DNA from: Rhodobacteraceae bacterium IMCC1335
GTDB lineage: Bacteria; Pseudomonadota; Alphaproteobacteria; Rhodobacterales; Rhodobacteraceae
Reading direction: 5' to 3'
DNA length: 64,000 nucleotides
Assembly (NCBI GenBank): GCA_039640495.1
Contig: CP046864.1
Span: forward strand, 2,529,001 to 2,593,000
Both the position numbers and the translations under genes were made by a program. Positions 39,336 through 49,507 of the stretch are shown one piece after another. The first letter of the stretch is position 1. Each line of letters starts with the position of its first letter. Under the pieces are notes generated by a model. The model searched no databases. It was not told where the DNA came from and worked only from the letters and a program-made list of their open reading frames with translations.

Positions 39336-40499
39336 ATGGCCCCCTCTCTCAGATCTGAGCCGACCGCCTGCCTTGCATTGGCCGATGGCACCGTATTTTA
39401 TGGCAATGGCTTTGGTGCCCCGGGGGAAGCTGTGGCCGAATTGTGCTTTAATACGGCGATGACGGGGTATCAGGAAATTATGACTGATCCATCTTATTGC
39501 GGCCAAATCATCACCTTTACCTTTCCACATATCGGCAATGTTGGGGTGAATATTTCAGATGATGAAGCGGTGGATCCGGTTGCTGCGGGAATGGTGGTGA
39601 AATGGGATCCAACGCATGCTTCAAATTGGCGCGCACAAACAGAATTATCAGACTGGCTGCGCGCCCGCGGCCGCATTGCGATTGGTGGTATCGATACCCG
39701 CCGCTTGACGCGCGTGATCCGCCAACAAGGGGCCCCACATGTCGCCATAGCCTATCATCCCGACGGTAAAATAGACCGCGAGGCGTTGATCGCAAAAGCC
39801 CGCGGCTTCAACGGGTTGGAAGGCATGGATTTGGCCAAAGAGGTCACGTGCCGCCAAACCTATCATTGGAATGAGCAACGTTGGACCTGGAAAGATGGCC
39901 ACAAGCCTCAGCAGCACGCGCAACATAAAGTCGTGGCGATTGATTATGGTGCCAAGCGTAATATTTTGCGCTGTTTGGCCTCTGCAGGCTGCGATGTCAC
40001 AGTGATGCCTGCAACAACGAGTGCGCAAGAAGTTTTGGCGCTAAAACCGGACGGGGTGTTTTTATCGAATGGCCCAGGCGATCCTGCTGCGACCGGCCGC
40101 TATGCGGTGCCAATGATACAAGAAATCCTTGAGAGCACCAATTTGCCAATATTTGGTATTTGTCTTGGTCACCAAATGCTGGCCTTAGCGCTTGGCGGAA
40201 AAACCATAAAGATGAACCATGGCCATCACGGTGCCAATCATCCTGTGCGCGATCAAGAAAGTGGTAAAGTTGAAATCACCTCGATGAATCATGGGTTTGC
40301 TGTCGATGGGCAATCGCTGCCTGAGGGCGTGGTTGAAACGCATATCTCGTTGTTTGATGGATCAAATTGCGGGTTAAAAATGCAGAACCGTCCGGTGTTT
40401 TCGGTGCAACATCATCCCGAAGCAAGCCCGGGGCCGCAAGATAGTTTTTATCTGTTTGAACGTTTCGCTGCCTCGATGAAGGCCAAGGTCGACGCGTAA
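39336..40499 (+). CDS. carA: Carbamoyl-phosphate synthase small subunit
   Basis: Glutaminase subunit feeding ammonia to CarB for arginine and pyrimidine synthesis. The 387 residues contain FNTAMTGYQEIMTDPSYCGQIITFT in the N-terminal domain and the class I amidotransferase triad: Cys in FGICLGHQML, His and Glu in QHHPEASPGP. Length and order are normal. carB is not in the window. Confidence 0.97.
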   Translation: MAPSLRSEPTACLALADGTVFYGNGFGAPGEAVAELCFNTAMTGYQEIMTDPSYCGQIITFTFPHIGNVGVNISDDEAVDPVAAGMVVKWDPTHASNWRAQTELSDWLRARGRIAIGGIDTRRLTRVIRQQGAPHVAIAYHPDGKIDREALIAKARGFNGLEGMDLAKEVTCRQTYHWNEQRWTWKDGHKPQQHAQHKVVAIDYGAKRNILRCLASAGCDVTVMPATTSAQEVLALKPDGVFLSNGPGDPAATGRYAVPMIQEILESTNLPIFGICLGHQMLALALGGKTIKMNHGHHGANHPVRDQESGKVEITSMNHGFAVDGQSLPEGVVETHISLFDGSNCGLKMQNRPVFSVQHHPEASPGPQDSFYLFERFAASMKAKVDA

Positions 40500-40603
40500 A
40501 CCTTTAGGTTAATTTTAATTATTTTGGCGTTCTTTGCCGTATGGCACGTGAATTCAGCTTGCAAAGGCCCGCACCCGCGACCTTAACCTTAACCTCTGTT
40601 TAG

Positions 40604-42484
40604 ATGCCTGAATTTGGTAAAAAACTGGGGCAGATACTTCTTGAACAAGGCCAAATTTCTGCGCCGAAGCTCAGACTTGCCTTGCAACAACAAACCCTAC
40701 ACCCCTGCCCTTTAGGCGAGCTTTTGGTGTCAGAAAAAACAGTCTCTCATTACAATATAGCGAAAGCCTTGGCGCAGCAGCAGGGCCTAAACCACGCGAA
40801 AACCCCCGATAAGCCTTCAGCTTTTCCCAAATCGGAAGCAGGTTTCTGGTTAAAGACAGGGTTGGTTCCTTGGCGGTTTACAAATGGCCATTGGCAGATT
40901 GCTTGCACGAATGTTCAGGATTTTTACAAAAATTTTAGAGATTTGCACCAGATCTGCGGTGATTTTAGTCTGGTTCTCGCCAGCCCTACGCAAATTCGAA
41001 ACCAAACGCTGCAGCTTTTTTCATCGCAATTGCTTGAACAGGCAGAAACGGGTTTGCCCAGCCATCAAAGCTGCCGATCCCTCAACCTGAAACTCCCATA
41101 TCTTATCGCTCTGTGTTGCGTTGTGACGGGTGTGATGCTGCGCAGCGAGCTCACTGCGATATTGAGCCTATTCCACATATTCTTGGGCGTGGCCTTGGCA
41201 AGCTTAAGCCTATCAACCATCTTGAAAATCACAATTTTTATTGGCGCCCTTGGTCAAAAGCCAGCCTCTGCAGCGCCATCCGAGCGGCCCCAAGTTCTGC
41301 CCCGTGTCACAGTTTTGATCCCCTTGCTCGAAGAACCAAGGATCCTGCATCACCTTCTCTATCATTTGCAAAGGCTTGACTATCCGCGCACGCATCTTGA
41401 GGTTATGCTAATTTTGGAAGACGGTGATGTGGAAACCCAAACCGCATTATTGGCGGCCAAGCTGCCAAGTTGGTGCTGCGTCATAACGGTGCCAAAAGGG
41501 CGCGTAAAAACCAAACCACGCGCGCTGAACTTTGCCCTTGGCTTCAGCCGCGGCGATATTATCGGCGTTTTGGATGCCGAAGATGCCCCAGAAAAAGATC
41601 AGCTTTTAAAAGTTGCAAACCAGTTCGCTTTGGCCGATCCTCGCCTCGTTTGCCTTCAAGGGCGCTTGGATTTTTACAACGCGCATAGAAATTGGCTGAC
41701 GCGCTGTTTTGCTTTGGAATATGCGGCATGGTTTCATGTTATGTTGCCCGGTTTGGCACGGCTTGGGTTTGCGCTTCCGCTTGGGGGAACCAGCATGTAT
41801 ATCCGGCGCTCGGCTTTGATCGATCTGAAGGGCTGGGATGCGTTTAACGTTACCGAAGATGCCGATCTCGGCCTGCGTTTGTCACGGGCGGGCTTACGCT
41901 GCGCGTTACTTGATAGCAAAACCTTTGAAGAGGCGACCAAAACGCCCTTAACGTGGATCAAACAACGCTCGCGATGGCAAAAGGGCTATTTTATGACCTA
42001 TTGGTGCCATAATAGATCTCCAAAACAGTTGCTGGCCGATCTGGGTATTTGGCGCTGGTTTGGGGTGCATGCATTATTCTTTCCTGCGATTGTCACCTTC
42101 CTTTTTGCGCCACTTTTTTGGATTTTTTGGTGCGTGGCGGCAGGGCTGGTGGCGCGGCAAGATCTGGCACTTTCCCATGGCTATAGCAATGCAATCGGTG
42201 TGCTATTCGCACTGGCCTTGCTCGCCGATGGTGCGATCGGAGTGATGGCGGCGGAAAAATCCGGGCATAAAGGTCTTAAACGCTGGCTGCCGCTGCAACT
42301 TATATATTTCGCAATGGCAACCCTCTCGGCTTATAAAGCGTTTTATGGCCTAATTGTTAACCGCTTTCATTGGGCGAAAACCACGCATGGTGATCAATTT
42401 AGCCAAAGCTGGGCTGGCTTACCCGCCCCCTATGTCGACTCAGATTTTTGCTTCAAGCGGGTGACGAAAGCCGAAGATAAATGA
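40604..42484 (+). CDS. MshEN-like domain fused to family 2 polysaccharide synthase
   Basis: A 626-residue membrane glycosyltransferase. Residues about 5-62 match an MshEN-type (type II secretion ATPase N-terminal) domain: KKLGQILLEQGQISAPKLRLALQQQ and LGELLVSEKTVSHYNIAKAL; such domains bind c-di-GMP in other proteins. Two membrane segments at about 163-215 follow. The GT2 core has DAED at 324-327, TED at 417-419 and QRSRW at 454-458, the processive synthase signature. C-terminal membrane segments follow. It is probably an exopolysaccharide or cellulose-like polymer synthase of the XagB/NfrB type. It overlaps the convergent GntR gene by 55 bp. Confidence 0.85.
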   Translation: MPEFGKKLGQILLEQGQISAPKLRLALQQQTLHPCPLGELLVSEKTVSHYNIAKALAQQQGLNHAKTPDKPSAFPKSEAGFWLKTGLVPWRFTNGHWQIACTNVQDFYKNFRDLHQICGDFSLVLASPTQIRNQTLQLFSSQLLEQAETGLPSHQSCRSLNLKLPYLIALCCVVTGVMLRSELTAILSLFHIFLGVALASLSLSTILKITIFIGALGQKPASAAPSERPQVLPRVTVLIPLLEEPRILHHLLYHLQRLDYPRTHLEVMLILEDGDVETQTALLAAKLPSWCCVITVPKGRVKTKPRALNFALGFSRGDIIGVLDAEDAPEKDQLLKVANQFALADPRLVCLQGRLDFYNAHRNWLTRCFALEYAAWFHVMLPGLARLGFALPLGGTSMYIRRSALIDLKGWDAFNVTEDADLGLRLSRAGLRCALLDSKTFEEATKTPLTWIKQRSRWQKGYFMTYWCHNRSPKQLLADLGIWRWFGVHALFFPAIVTFLFAPLFWIFWCVAAGLVARQDLALSHGYSNAIGVLFALALLADGAIGVMAAEKSGHKGLKRWLPLQLIYFAMATLSAYKAFYGLIVNRFHWAKTTHGDQFSQSWAGLPAPYVDSDFCFKRVTKAEDK

Positions 42485-43071
42485 TGTTTCAACGCCTGAT
42501 ACGCCGCTTCTTCATCGCGATTGACAATCGCAGCGACAATCGCCTGATGTTCCTTCATCGCCTCTAAGCCACGACCATCCGCGGCGAGCGACGTGGTCGC
42601 CATCAGCGCCATTGAGCGGTGAACAAGATCGAGCTGCTGTACCAAATACCGGTTATGCGTTGAAAGATGGATTTGCTTGTGAAACCGCCGATTGGCCCGC
42701 GCCAAAGCTGAAGGATCATCGACCAGTTCAAAATCTTGCTCGACCATCTCAACCAGCACCCGCTGTTCTTCATTGGTCGCGGTGCGCGCCGCCAATTTTG
42801 CCGCCAGCCCCTCTAATTCAGCGCGCACGACATACAGATCTGCGATTTGATTGTGATCAAGAGACGAGACAAAAAGGCTGCGGCCATCCCGGTTCAGAAG
42901 CGATTGCGTTTCCAAACGCTGCAGCGCCTCGCGAATGGGCGTACGCGAAACGCCGAAGCGCTCTGCCAAATCGCTTTCAACCAACCGATCACCCGGTTTA
43001 AAAACTCCCATATCAATCGCCTCTAAAATCAGCGTATAGGCGTCTTTTTGATGTAATCGGTTAAGGGCCAT
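42430..43071 (-). CDS. GntR-family (FadR/FCD) transcriptional regulator
   Basis: A 213-residue regulator. The N-terminal winged helix has GVFKPGDRLVESDLAERFGVSRTPIREALQRLETQSLL. The FCD ligand domain has LYVVRAELEGLAAKLAA and the metal/ligand histidines in RRFHKQIHLSTHN and MKEHQAIVAAI. FCD regulators sense small organic acids. It is divergent from the nucleotidase gene with about 90 bp between starts. Its 3' end overlaps the polysaccharide synthase gene antisense. Confidence 0.93.
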   Translation of the reverse strand: MALNRLHQKDAYTLILEAIDMGVFKPGDRLVESDLAERFGVSRTPIREALQRLETQSLLNRDGRSLFVSSLDHNQIADLYVVRAELEGLAAKLAARTATNEEQRVLVEMVEQDFELVDDPSALARANRRFHKQIHLSTHNRYLVQQLDLVHRSMALMATTSLAADGRGLEAMKEHQAIVAAIVNRDEEAAYQALKHHLSSAFVTRLKQKSEST

Positions 43072-43163
43072 ATTGCACTCCGGTGATAAGTCCTTAATTT
43101 AGCGATTTAGGATTTTGGAAAGCAACCCCAACCAGGCAGCTTTTGCAAGAAGGATTAACCATC

Positions 43164-43808
43164 ATGCCCCAGAAGCTGCGCCATATCCGCCATTGGGTCT
43201 TTGATCTGGACAATACGCTCTATCACCCCTCTATCCGGCTGTTTGATCAAATCGAAGTGAAAATGCGCGATTACATCGTGTCAAACCTTCAGCTGACCCC
43301 GCAAGCGGCAGATACGCTGCGCGATGCCTACTGGCGGCGCTATGGCACAACTTTGGCCGGTTTGATGCAGGAACATGATATAGACCCCGATCCATTCCTA
43401 GAGCAGGTCCATGATATCGATTTTTCAAACCTTCCCAAAAGCGAGGCGCTGGCGAAAGCCATTGAGGCTTTACCGGGGCGCAAAATTATTTACACGAACG
43501 GAACCGCGCCTTACGCCCGGCAAGTGGTGAATGCTCTGGGGTTGGCGGGACAATTCGATGCATTTTATGGTGTTGAGCACGCGGCGTATCACCCCAAGCC
43601 CGCATCACAAGCCTATGCCATTATTTTCGACGGCGAAGATTTGCGGCCAACGCAAGCCGCTATGTTTGAAGATGATCCTCGCAATTTAGACGTGCCGCAT
43701 CAGCTGGGGTTGAAAACGATCTTGGTGAATGCCTCTCAAACCGGGGATACACCCCATATTGATTATCAAACGGATAATCTCGTACAGTTTCTGCGGCAGA
43801 TCGTCTAA
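43164..43808 (+). CDS. Pyrimidine 5'-nucleotidase (HAD superfamily)
   Basis: HAD hydrolase of the SDT1/YjjG-like group. Motif I is WVFDLDNTLYHPS, motif II is KIIYTNGT, motif III lysine is AAYHPKP and motif IV is MFEDDPRNLDVP. These dephosphorylate UMP/CMP. I chose ATG 43164 (MPQKLRHIRHW) because AAGGA precedes it; a TTG at 43143 adds seven residues and would place the ribosome site inside the gene. Confidence 0.9.
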   Translation: MPQKLRHIRHWVFDLDNTLYHPSIRLFDQIEVKMRDYIVSNLQLTPQAADTLRDAYWRRYGTTLAGLMQEHDIDPDPFLEQVHDIDFSNLPKSEALAKAIEALPGRKIIYTNGTAPYARQVVNALGLAGQFDAFYGVEHAAYHPKPASQAYAIIFDGEDLRPTQAAMFEDDPRNLDVPHQLGLKTILVNASQTGDTPHIDYQTDNLVQFLRQIV

Positions 43809-43879
43809 GCCCCTCGCTTCCGTTGGACTTGCCCCGATATCAGGTTAAGTGTTGGGAATGTAAGAAAGGCATTCGTGTG

Positions 43880-45094
43880 ATGGAGAAAGCGGATATATTC
43901 ATCTCTGGTGGTGGTCTGGCCGGATTGATTGCAGCGCTCGCCTTCGGCAGGGCTGGCTTTTCGGTCATATGCGCAGATCCGATCCCACCCGTTCTATCCC
44001 GAAACGAAGGTAATTCTGACCTACGCACAACCGCTTTCCTGCAGCCCTCAAAGGCGTTTTTAGACGATATTGGCCTTTGGTCTGTGCTTGAACATCACGC
44101 CATGCCGCTTGAGGTAATGCGCATTATTGATGCGGGCGGGCCTGAAACGACTCCCGAGCCGCGCCAGATCAAAGATTTTAAAGCCTCTGACATTTCAGAC
44201 CAACCCTTTGGGTGGAACGTTCCAAACTGGCTGTCGCGGCGCGAAATTTCCCTTGCTTTAGAGATGGAACCGCGGGTTCAATTTCTGCCCGGCGTGGCCA
44301 GCACAAAGCTGTTCACCCGCGATCAAGAGGCCAAAATCACCTTAAGCAATGGCACGCAGGTCAAGGCCCGTTTGGTTCTCGGAGCAGATGGACGCAGCTC
44401 TGAAATTCGAAACCAGGCCGGAATTTCTGTAAGCACCACGCGGTTTGGACAAAAAGCATTGGCGTTTGCGGTCACCCATCCTATTCCTCATCAAAACGTG
44501 TCAACGGAAATCCATCGCAGCGGTGGCCCGTTCACGCTGGTGCCGCTTCCAGATTATCAGGGGCAGCCCTCTTCTGCGGTGGTTTGGATGGAAACCGGGC
44601 CGAATGCGCTGGCCTTATCGAACATGCCCACCGAGGCTTTTGAAGCAGAAATGAGCGCGCGCTCTTGCAGCCATCTGGGACCTTTGCGCTTGGTGACACG
44701 GCGCAGCCTTTGGCCGATCATCAGCCAATTGGCAAACCGATTAAGCGGACAGCGCGTGGCATTGATCGCCGAAGCGGCGCATGTTGTTCCCCCTATTGGC
44801 GCGCAAGGTTTGAATATGAGTTTGGGGGATATAGATGCACTGCTCGCGCTGGCCAAAGCGGATCCTGCGCGTTTGGGGGATGCTGAAATGCTGGATCGCT
44901 ACCACCGCCAGCGCATTGGTGATTTACGCCTGCGCGTTGCCGGTGTTTCCCTGCTAAATTCAGTCTCGCAGGCGCAGGCACAGGCGCTGCGCGACGCAAG
45001 GGCGCTTGGCCTAAATGCGCTGCATAGCCCCGCGCCACTGCGCAAAGCGATGATGCGTCTTGGATTGCAAACAAGGGCTGTTTACAGCACTTGA
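43880..45094 (+). CDS. UbiH/UbiF/COQ6-family FAD-dependent hydroxylase
   Basis: Ubiquinone-pathway flavin monooxygenase of about 404 residues. It has IFISGGGLAGLIAALAFGRAG (FAD), ARLVLGADGRSSEIRNQAG (the DG motif) and VALIAEAAHVVPPIGAQGLNMSLGDIDAL (the second FAD motif). I chose ATG 43880 because AAGAAAGG precedes it and the FAD motif follows immediately. It ends 13 bp inside the convergent aminotransferase gene. The position of hydroxylation on the ubiquinone ring cannot be assigned from sequence alone. Confidence 0.9.
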   Translation: MEKADIFISGGGLAGLIAALAFGRAGFSVICADPIPPVLSRNEGNSDLRTTAFLQPSKAFLDDIGLWSVLEHHAMPLEVMRIIDAGGPETTPEPRQIKDFKASDISDQPFGWNVPNWLSRREISLALEMEPRVQFLPGVASTKLFTRDQEAKITLSNGTQVKARLVLGADGRSSEIRNQAGISVSTTRFGQKALAFAVTHPIPHQNVSTEIHRSGGPFTLVPLPDYQGQPSSAVVWMETGPNALALSNMPTEAFEAEMSARSCSHLGPLRLVTRRSLWPIISQLANRLSGQRVALIAEAAHVVPPIGAQGLNMSLGDIDALLALAKADPARLGDAEMLDRYHRQRIGDLRLRVAGVSLLNSVSQAQAQALRDARALGLNALHSPAPLRKAMMRLGLQTRAVYST

Positions 45095-46209
45095 TCGATC
45101 ACCCGCCGAAGCCGCGCGACCGTTGCGTCGACATCGTATAATTTATCCAAGCCAAAAAGCCCAAGACGGAAAGTCATGAAATTTTCTGGCTCATCGCAAG
45201 CCAATGGAACGCCGGCTGCAATCTGCATCCCAAGCGCCGAAAACTTTGACCCGTTTTGTATTTTTGGATCGCTGGTATAGCTCACGACAACACCCGGCGC
45301 GCCAAACCCGTCGGCTGCCACCGACACAATCCCTTTCGCTTTCAGCATCGCACGCACTTGATTTCCCAATTCCCATTGCGCCGCTTCCAATTTATCAAAC
45401 CCGAATTCGCGGGTTTCCAGCATCGTATCACGAAACGCGCGCAATGCGTCAGTTGGCATAGTGGCATGATAAGCATGGCCGCCATTTTCGTAAATTTGCA
45501 TGATGCTATGCCATTTTTTCAAATCAATCGCAAAACTGTCAGAGGCCGTATGTTCCATGCGCTCGACCGCCCGCTGAGACAGCATTACCAACCCCGCTGA
45601 GGGCGATGCGGACCAGCCTTTTTGAGGCGCTGAAATAAGCACATCCACGCCGCTGGCCTGCATATCTACCCAAGCGCAGCCCGAAGCAATACAATCCAAC
45701 ACCATCAAAGCCCCAACCTCATGGGCCGCTGAAGACAAAGCCGCCAGATAGTCGGGCGGCAAGATCACCCCCGCCGAGGTTTCAACATGCGGTGCAAACA
45801 CAATATCTGGCCGCATGTCATGGATTTTTGCAACCACATCTTCAATCGCAGCGGGCCGAAAAGGCTCTTGTGCGCCATTGCCAGCTTGTCGGGCTTTCAT
45901 CACCTCCACAGCCGCGGCGCCAGATGTGGCTTCAAAAATTTGCGACCATCGATAGGAAAACCATCCGTTGCGCACCACCAAAACATCCGCATCGCGGCCA
46001 AACTGGCGGGCTACGGCTTCCATCCCAAAAGTGCCGCCACCCGGGATCAAGGCCACCGCATCCGCGTTATAAACCTGTTTCAACATGGCAGAAATATCGG
46101 TCATCACGGATTGAAAAACCGTCGACATATGGTTTAAGGATCTATCCGTAAAGACGACTGAAAATTCTTCTAGTCCCTCGGGATCTACTGTCTTTAGCAA
46201 AGCAGGCAT
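45082..46209 (-). CDS. Class V PLP-dependent aminotransferase (alanine/serine-glyoxylate type)
   Basis: Fold-type I aminotransferase of 375 residues. It has ALIPGGGTFGMEAVARQF, the substrate-pocket APHVETSAGVILP, ALMVLDCIASGCAWVDM (PLP-binding Asp) and SAPQKGWSASPSAGLVML with the Schiff-base lysine. The family covers alanine-glyoxylate and serine-glyoxylate transaminases; the exact pair is not resolvable here. Two Lrp-type regulators lie just upstream on the same strand and may control it. Confidence 0.87.
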   Translation of the reverse strand: MPALLKTVDPEGLEEFSVVFTDRSLNHMSTVFQSVMTDISAMLKQVYNADAVALIPGGGTFGMEAVARQFGRDADVLVVRNGWFSYRWSQIFEATSGAAAVEVMKARQAGNGAQEPFRPAAIEDVVAKIHDMRPDIVFAPHVETSAGVILPPDYLAALSSAAHEVGALMVLDCIASGCAWVDMQASGVDVLISAPQKGWSASPSAGLVMLSQRAVERMEHTASDSFAIDLKKWHSIMQIYENGGHAYHATMPTDALRAFRDTMLETREFGFDKLEAAQWELGNQVRAMLKAKGIVSVAADGFGAPGVVVSYTSDPKIQNGSKFSALGMQIAAGVPLACDEPENFMTFRLGLFGLDKLYDVDATVARLRRVIDQVL

Positions 46210-46339
46210 CGCGTTTTTCCTTTTATTTTGCTTTATAAATAGGGCAGCGCGCCCCTAAAGGCAAAGTCTAGTTGCTAAGCGGGGCCTTCTGTCACAGCCT
46301 CCAGCGCGAGACAAAGCGAAACGGCTTAGCCACACCCGA

Positions 46340-46810
46340 TTAGATTTCCAAAGCATCTAGCGGGCCCGGGCGGCGCTCTTCGCTAAGCAAGACATTTGCC
46401 TCAACATCACCAACCCCTGGTAAGGTCATGATTCGGCGCCGTAAAATACGTTCGAAATCAGATATATCGCGCGCCACAACCCGCAAGCGATAATCATAGA
46501 GCCCCAAAACATGCTCAACGGTCTGCACCTCAGGAATACCCGTCACAGCCCGTTCAAAATCGTCCAAACTGACGCGGCCCTTAGTGGCAAGCTTTATGCC
46601 CAAAAACACCGTCACTCCGAATCCTAAAGCCGCCTTATCAAGCCGCAGCCGTGTGCCCTTGATCACCCCTGTGTCGCGCAAACGCTTTATCCGCCGCCAT
46701 ATTACAGGCTGCGACATCCCCAGAACGCGGGCCAGCGCGCCAGCGCTTTGCCCCGCATCCTCAACCAGGGCGCGCAAAAGCGCTCTGTCAATGGCATCAA
46801 TCTCGATCAT
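46340..46810 (-). CDS. Lrp/AsnC-family transcriptional regulator (second of pair)
   Basis: A 156-residue regulator. The N-terminal helix-turn-helix has RALVEDAGQSAGALARVLGMSQPVIWRRIKRLRDTGVI. The C-terminal RAM/ligand domain has VQTVEHVLGLYDYRLRVVARDISDFERIL. It overlaps the previous Lrp gene by four bases, so the two are likely co-expressed and may form hetero-oligomers. The effector is probably an amino acid. Confidence 0.93.
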   Translation of the reverse strand: MIEIDAIDRALLRALVEDAGQSAGALARVLGMSQPVIWRRIKRLRDTGVIKGTRLRLDKAALGFGVTVFLGIKLATKGRVSLDDFERAVTGIPEVQTVEHVLGLYDYRLRVVARDISDFERILRRRIMTLPGVGDVEANVLLSEERRPGPLDALEI

Positions 46811-47262
46811 ACCGGCAATACTTCATCCGATTTAATCCGCGCCACATGCATCAAAGCTTCGATATCGGCAATATGCGGCAGTGCGAGAATATGGTTGCGG
46901 TAAATCGATTGATAATGCGCCATATCGCGGGCAATGACCGATAAGCGAATATCCACCCGGCCAAGAAAACTTTGGATTTCGGTGACTTCTGGCACCAAAC
47001 GCGCCGCTGCGCAAAATACCTCAAAGGCGGTGGCTTGGGTTTTATCCAACGCCACCCTTAAAGACACTTCCACACTGTAGCCCAGCGCTGACCAATCGAT
47101 AAGCGCCTCCTGGCCCAATAAAACATCTGTGTCACGCAGCCGAGCCAGCCGGCGCGATAAAACCGCAGGCGTTGTTCCCGCTAATGCGGCCAGATCCGAC
47201 ATTGAAAGCGACGGGTTACTTTGGAAAACCCGCAATATGCGCCGATCAGTAGCATCAAGCAT
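46807..47262 (-). CDS. Lrp/AsnC-family transcriptional regulator (first of pair)
   Basis: A 151-residue Lrp-type protein with helix-turn-helix RVFQSNPSLSMSDLAALAGTTPAVLSRRLARLRDTDVL and RAM domain VTEIQSFLGRVDIRLSVIARDMAHYQSIY. Divergent from ilvC with a 131-bp AT-rich gap, the natural target for autoregulation and ilvC control. Confidence 0.93.
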   Translation of the reverse strand: MLDATDRRILRVFQSNPSLSMSDLAALAGTTPAVLSRRLARLRDTDVLLGQEALIDWSALGYSVEVSLRVALDKTQATAFEVFCAAARLVPEVTEIQSFLGRVDIRLSVIARDMAHYQSIYRNHILALPHIADIEALMHVARIKSDEVLPV

Positions 47263-48416
<1,154 letters not shown>

Positions 48417-48492
48417 AAAAGATTTGGGCGCCCTTGATCACATTGGGGCATTGGCGTCCACTTGCTTTTCCTGAACAGGACTGCCCCAAAAT

Positions 48493-49413
48493 ATGAAGGA
48501 CACCCCGCATATCACGAAGGCCAGCTGGCTTATGGTTGCCGCTCTGGGCGTGATCTGGGGCAGCACCTTTATGGTCATCGAACTGGCCCTTGAGCATGTT
48601 ACGCCGTTTTGGCTGACCGCTGGGCGCATCGTGTTTGCGACCGTTGTCACCGGAGCGCTTTGGCAATTGCGCGGCCGCCGCTTGCATCTGGATAAAACGC
48701 GCAGCTGGGGCGGGCTGATTTGCGTGGGATTGCTCAGCACTGCAATCCCGTTTCAATTGATCAGCTGGGCGCAGCAATATGTAACATCAAGCTTCTCGGG
48801 CGTTACCATGGCAGCGGTTGCCCTCTTGGTGCTTCCGCTCTCTCATCTATTGATACCAGGCGAAAAAATGACATTGCGCCGCTCGATCGGCTTTGGCATC
48901 GGATTTGTGGGCGTGTTGGTTCTAATTGGCTCAAAAGCCTTAGACATGACAGGCGCAGATCTTGAATGGCCCGGCCGCATCGCTTGCTTTGGCGCGGCCA
49001 GTTGCTATGCGATCAGTTCGGTTGTGATGCGCCGCCTGGCGCCTATGGATCCTATCGGCTTGGCGGCTGTGAGCCTGCTGATCGGCAGTGGCTTTGTGAT
49101 TGTTACAGCCTTTGTGATCGAGGGCCCGCCCCCTGCAATAAGCAGCAACGGATGGGGATTATTGATTTTTTTAGGCCTTTTTCCGACCGCGCTGGCAAAT
49201 CTTTTGCGGGTGCTGGTGATCAGAACCGCCGGCCCTGTTTTCATGAGTTTGACCAATTATCAAGTGCCGCTTTGGTCTGTTATTTTTGGAATTCTCTTGT
49301 TAAATGAGCCGTTTCAAATCCGCTTGCTGGTGGCCTTGCTATTGATCATCATTGGCGTTTATCTTAGCCAGTATAAAGCACTTAATAGGCTTTTCTTTGG
49401 GGCCAAGTCCTAA
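48493..49413 (+). CDS. DMT-superfamily (EamA) transporter
   Basis: A 306-residue membrane protein with about ten hydrophobic segments in two EamA halves. The first starts LGVIWGSTFMVIELALEHVTPFWLTAGRI and the second starts GRIACFGAASCYAISSVVMRRLA. LTNYQVPLWSVIFGILLLNEPF is the usual penultimate motif. These export amino acids or other metabolites. Its position 76 bp after ilvC hints at amino-acid export, but the substrate is not known. Confidence 0.9.
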   Translation: MKDTPHITKASWLMVAALGVIWGSTFMVIELALEHVTPFWLTAGRIVFATVVTGALWQLRGRRLHLDKTRSWGGLICVGLLSTAIPFQLISWAQQYVTSSFSGVTMAAVALLVLPLSHLLIPGEKMTLRRSIGFGIGFVGVLVLIGSKALDMTGADLEWPGRIACFGAASCYAISSVVMRRLAPMDPIGLAAVSLLIGSGFVIVTAFVIEGPPPAISSNGWGLLIFLGLFPTALANLLRVLVIRTAGPVFMSLTNYQVPLWSVIFGILLLNEPFQIRLLVALLLIIIGVYLSQYKALNRLFFGAKS

Positions 49414-49507
49414 AGGTTAAAATAGGCATGCGCGCGTTAAGTCGCATGCATATTTTAAACGTTCAACCCGATATCCAAGCAAAAACAGGGCAAAAAATGC
49501 ACTTTGC

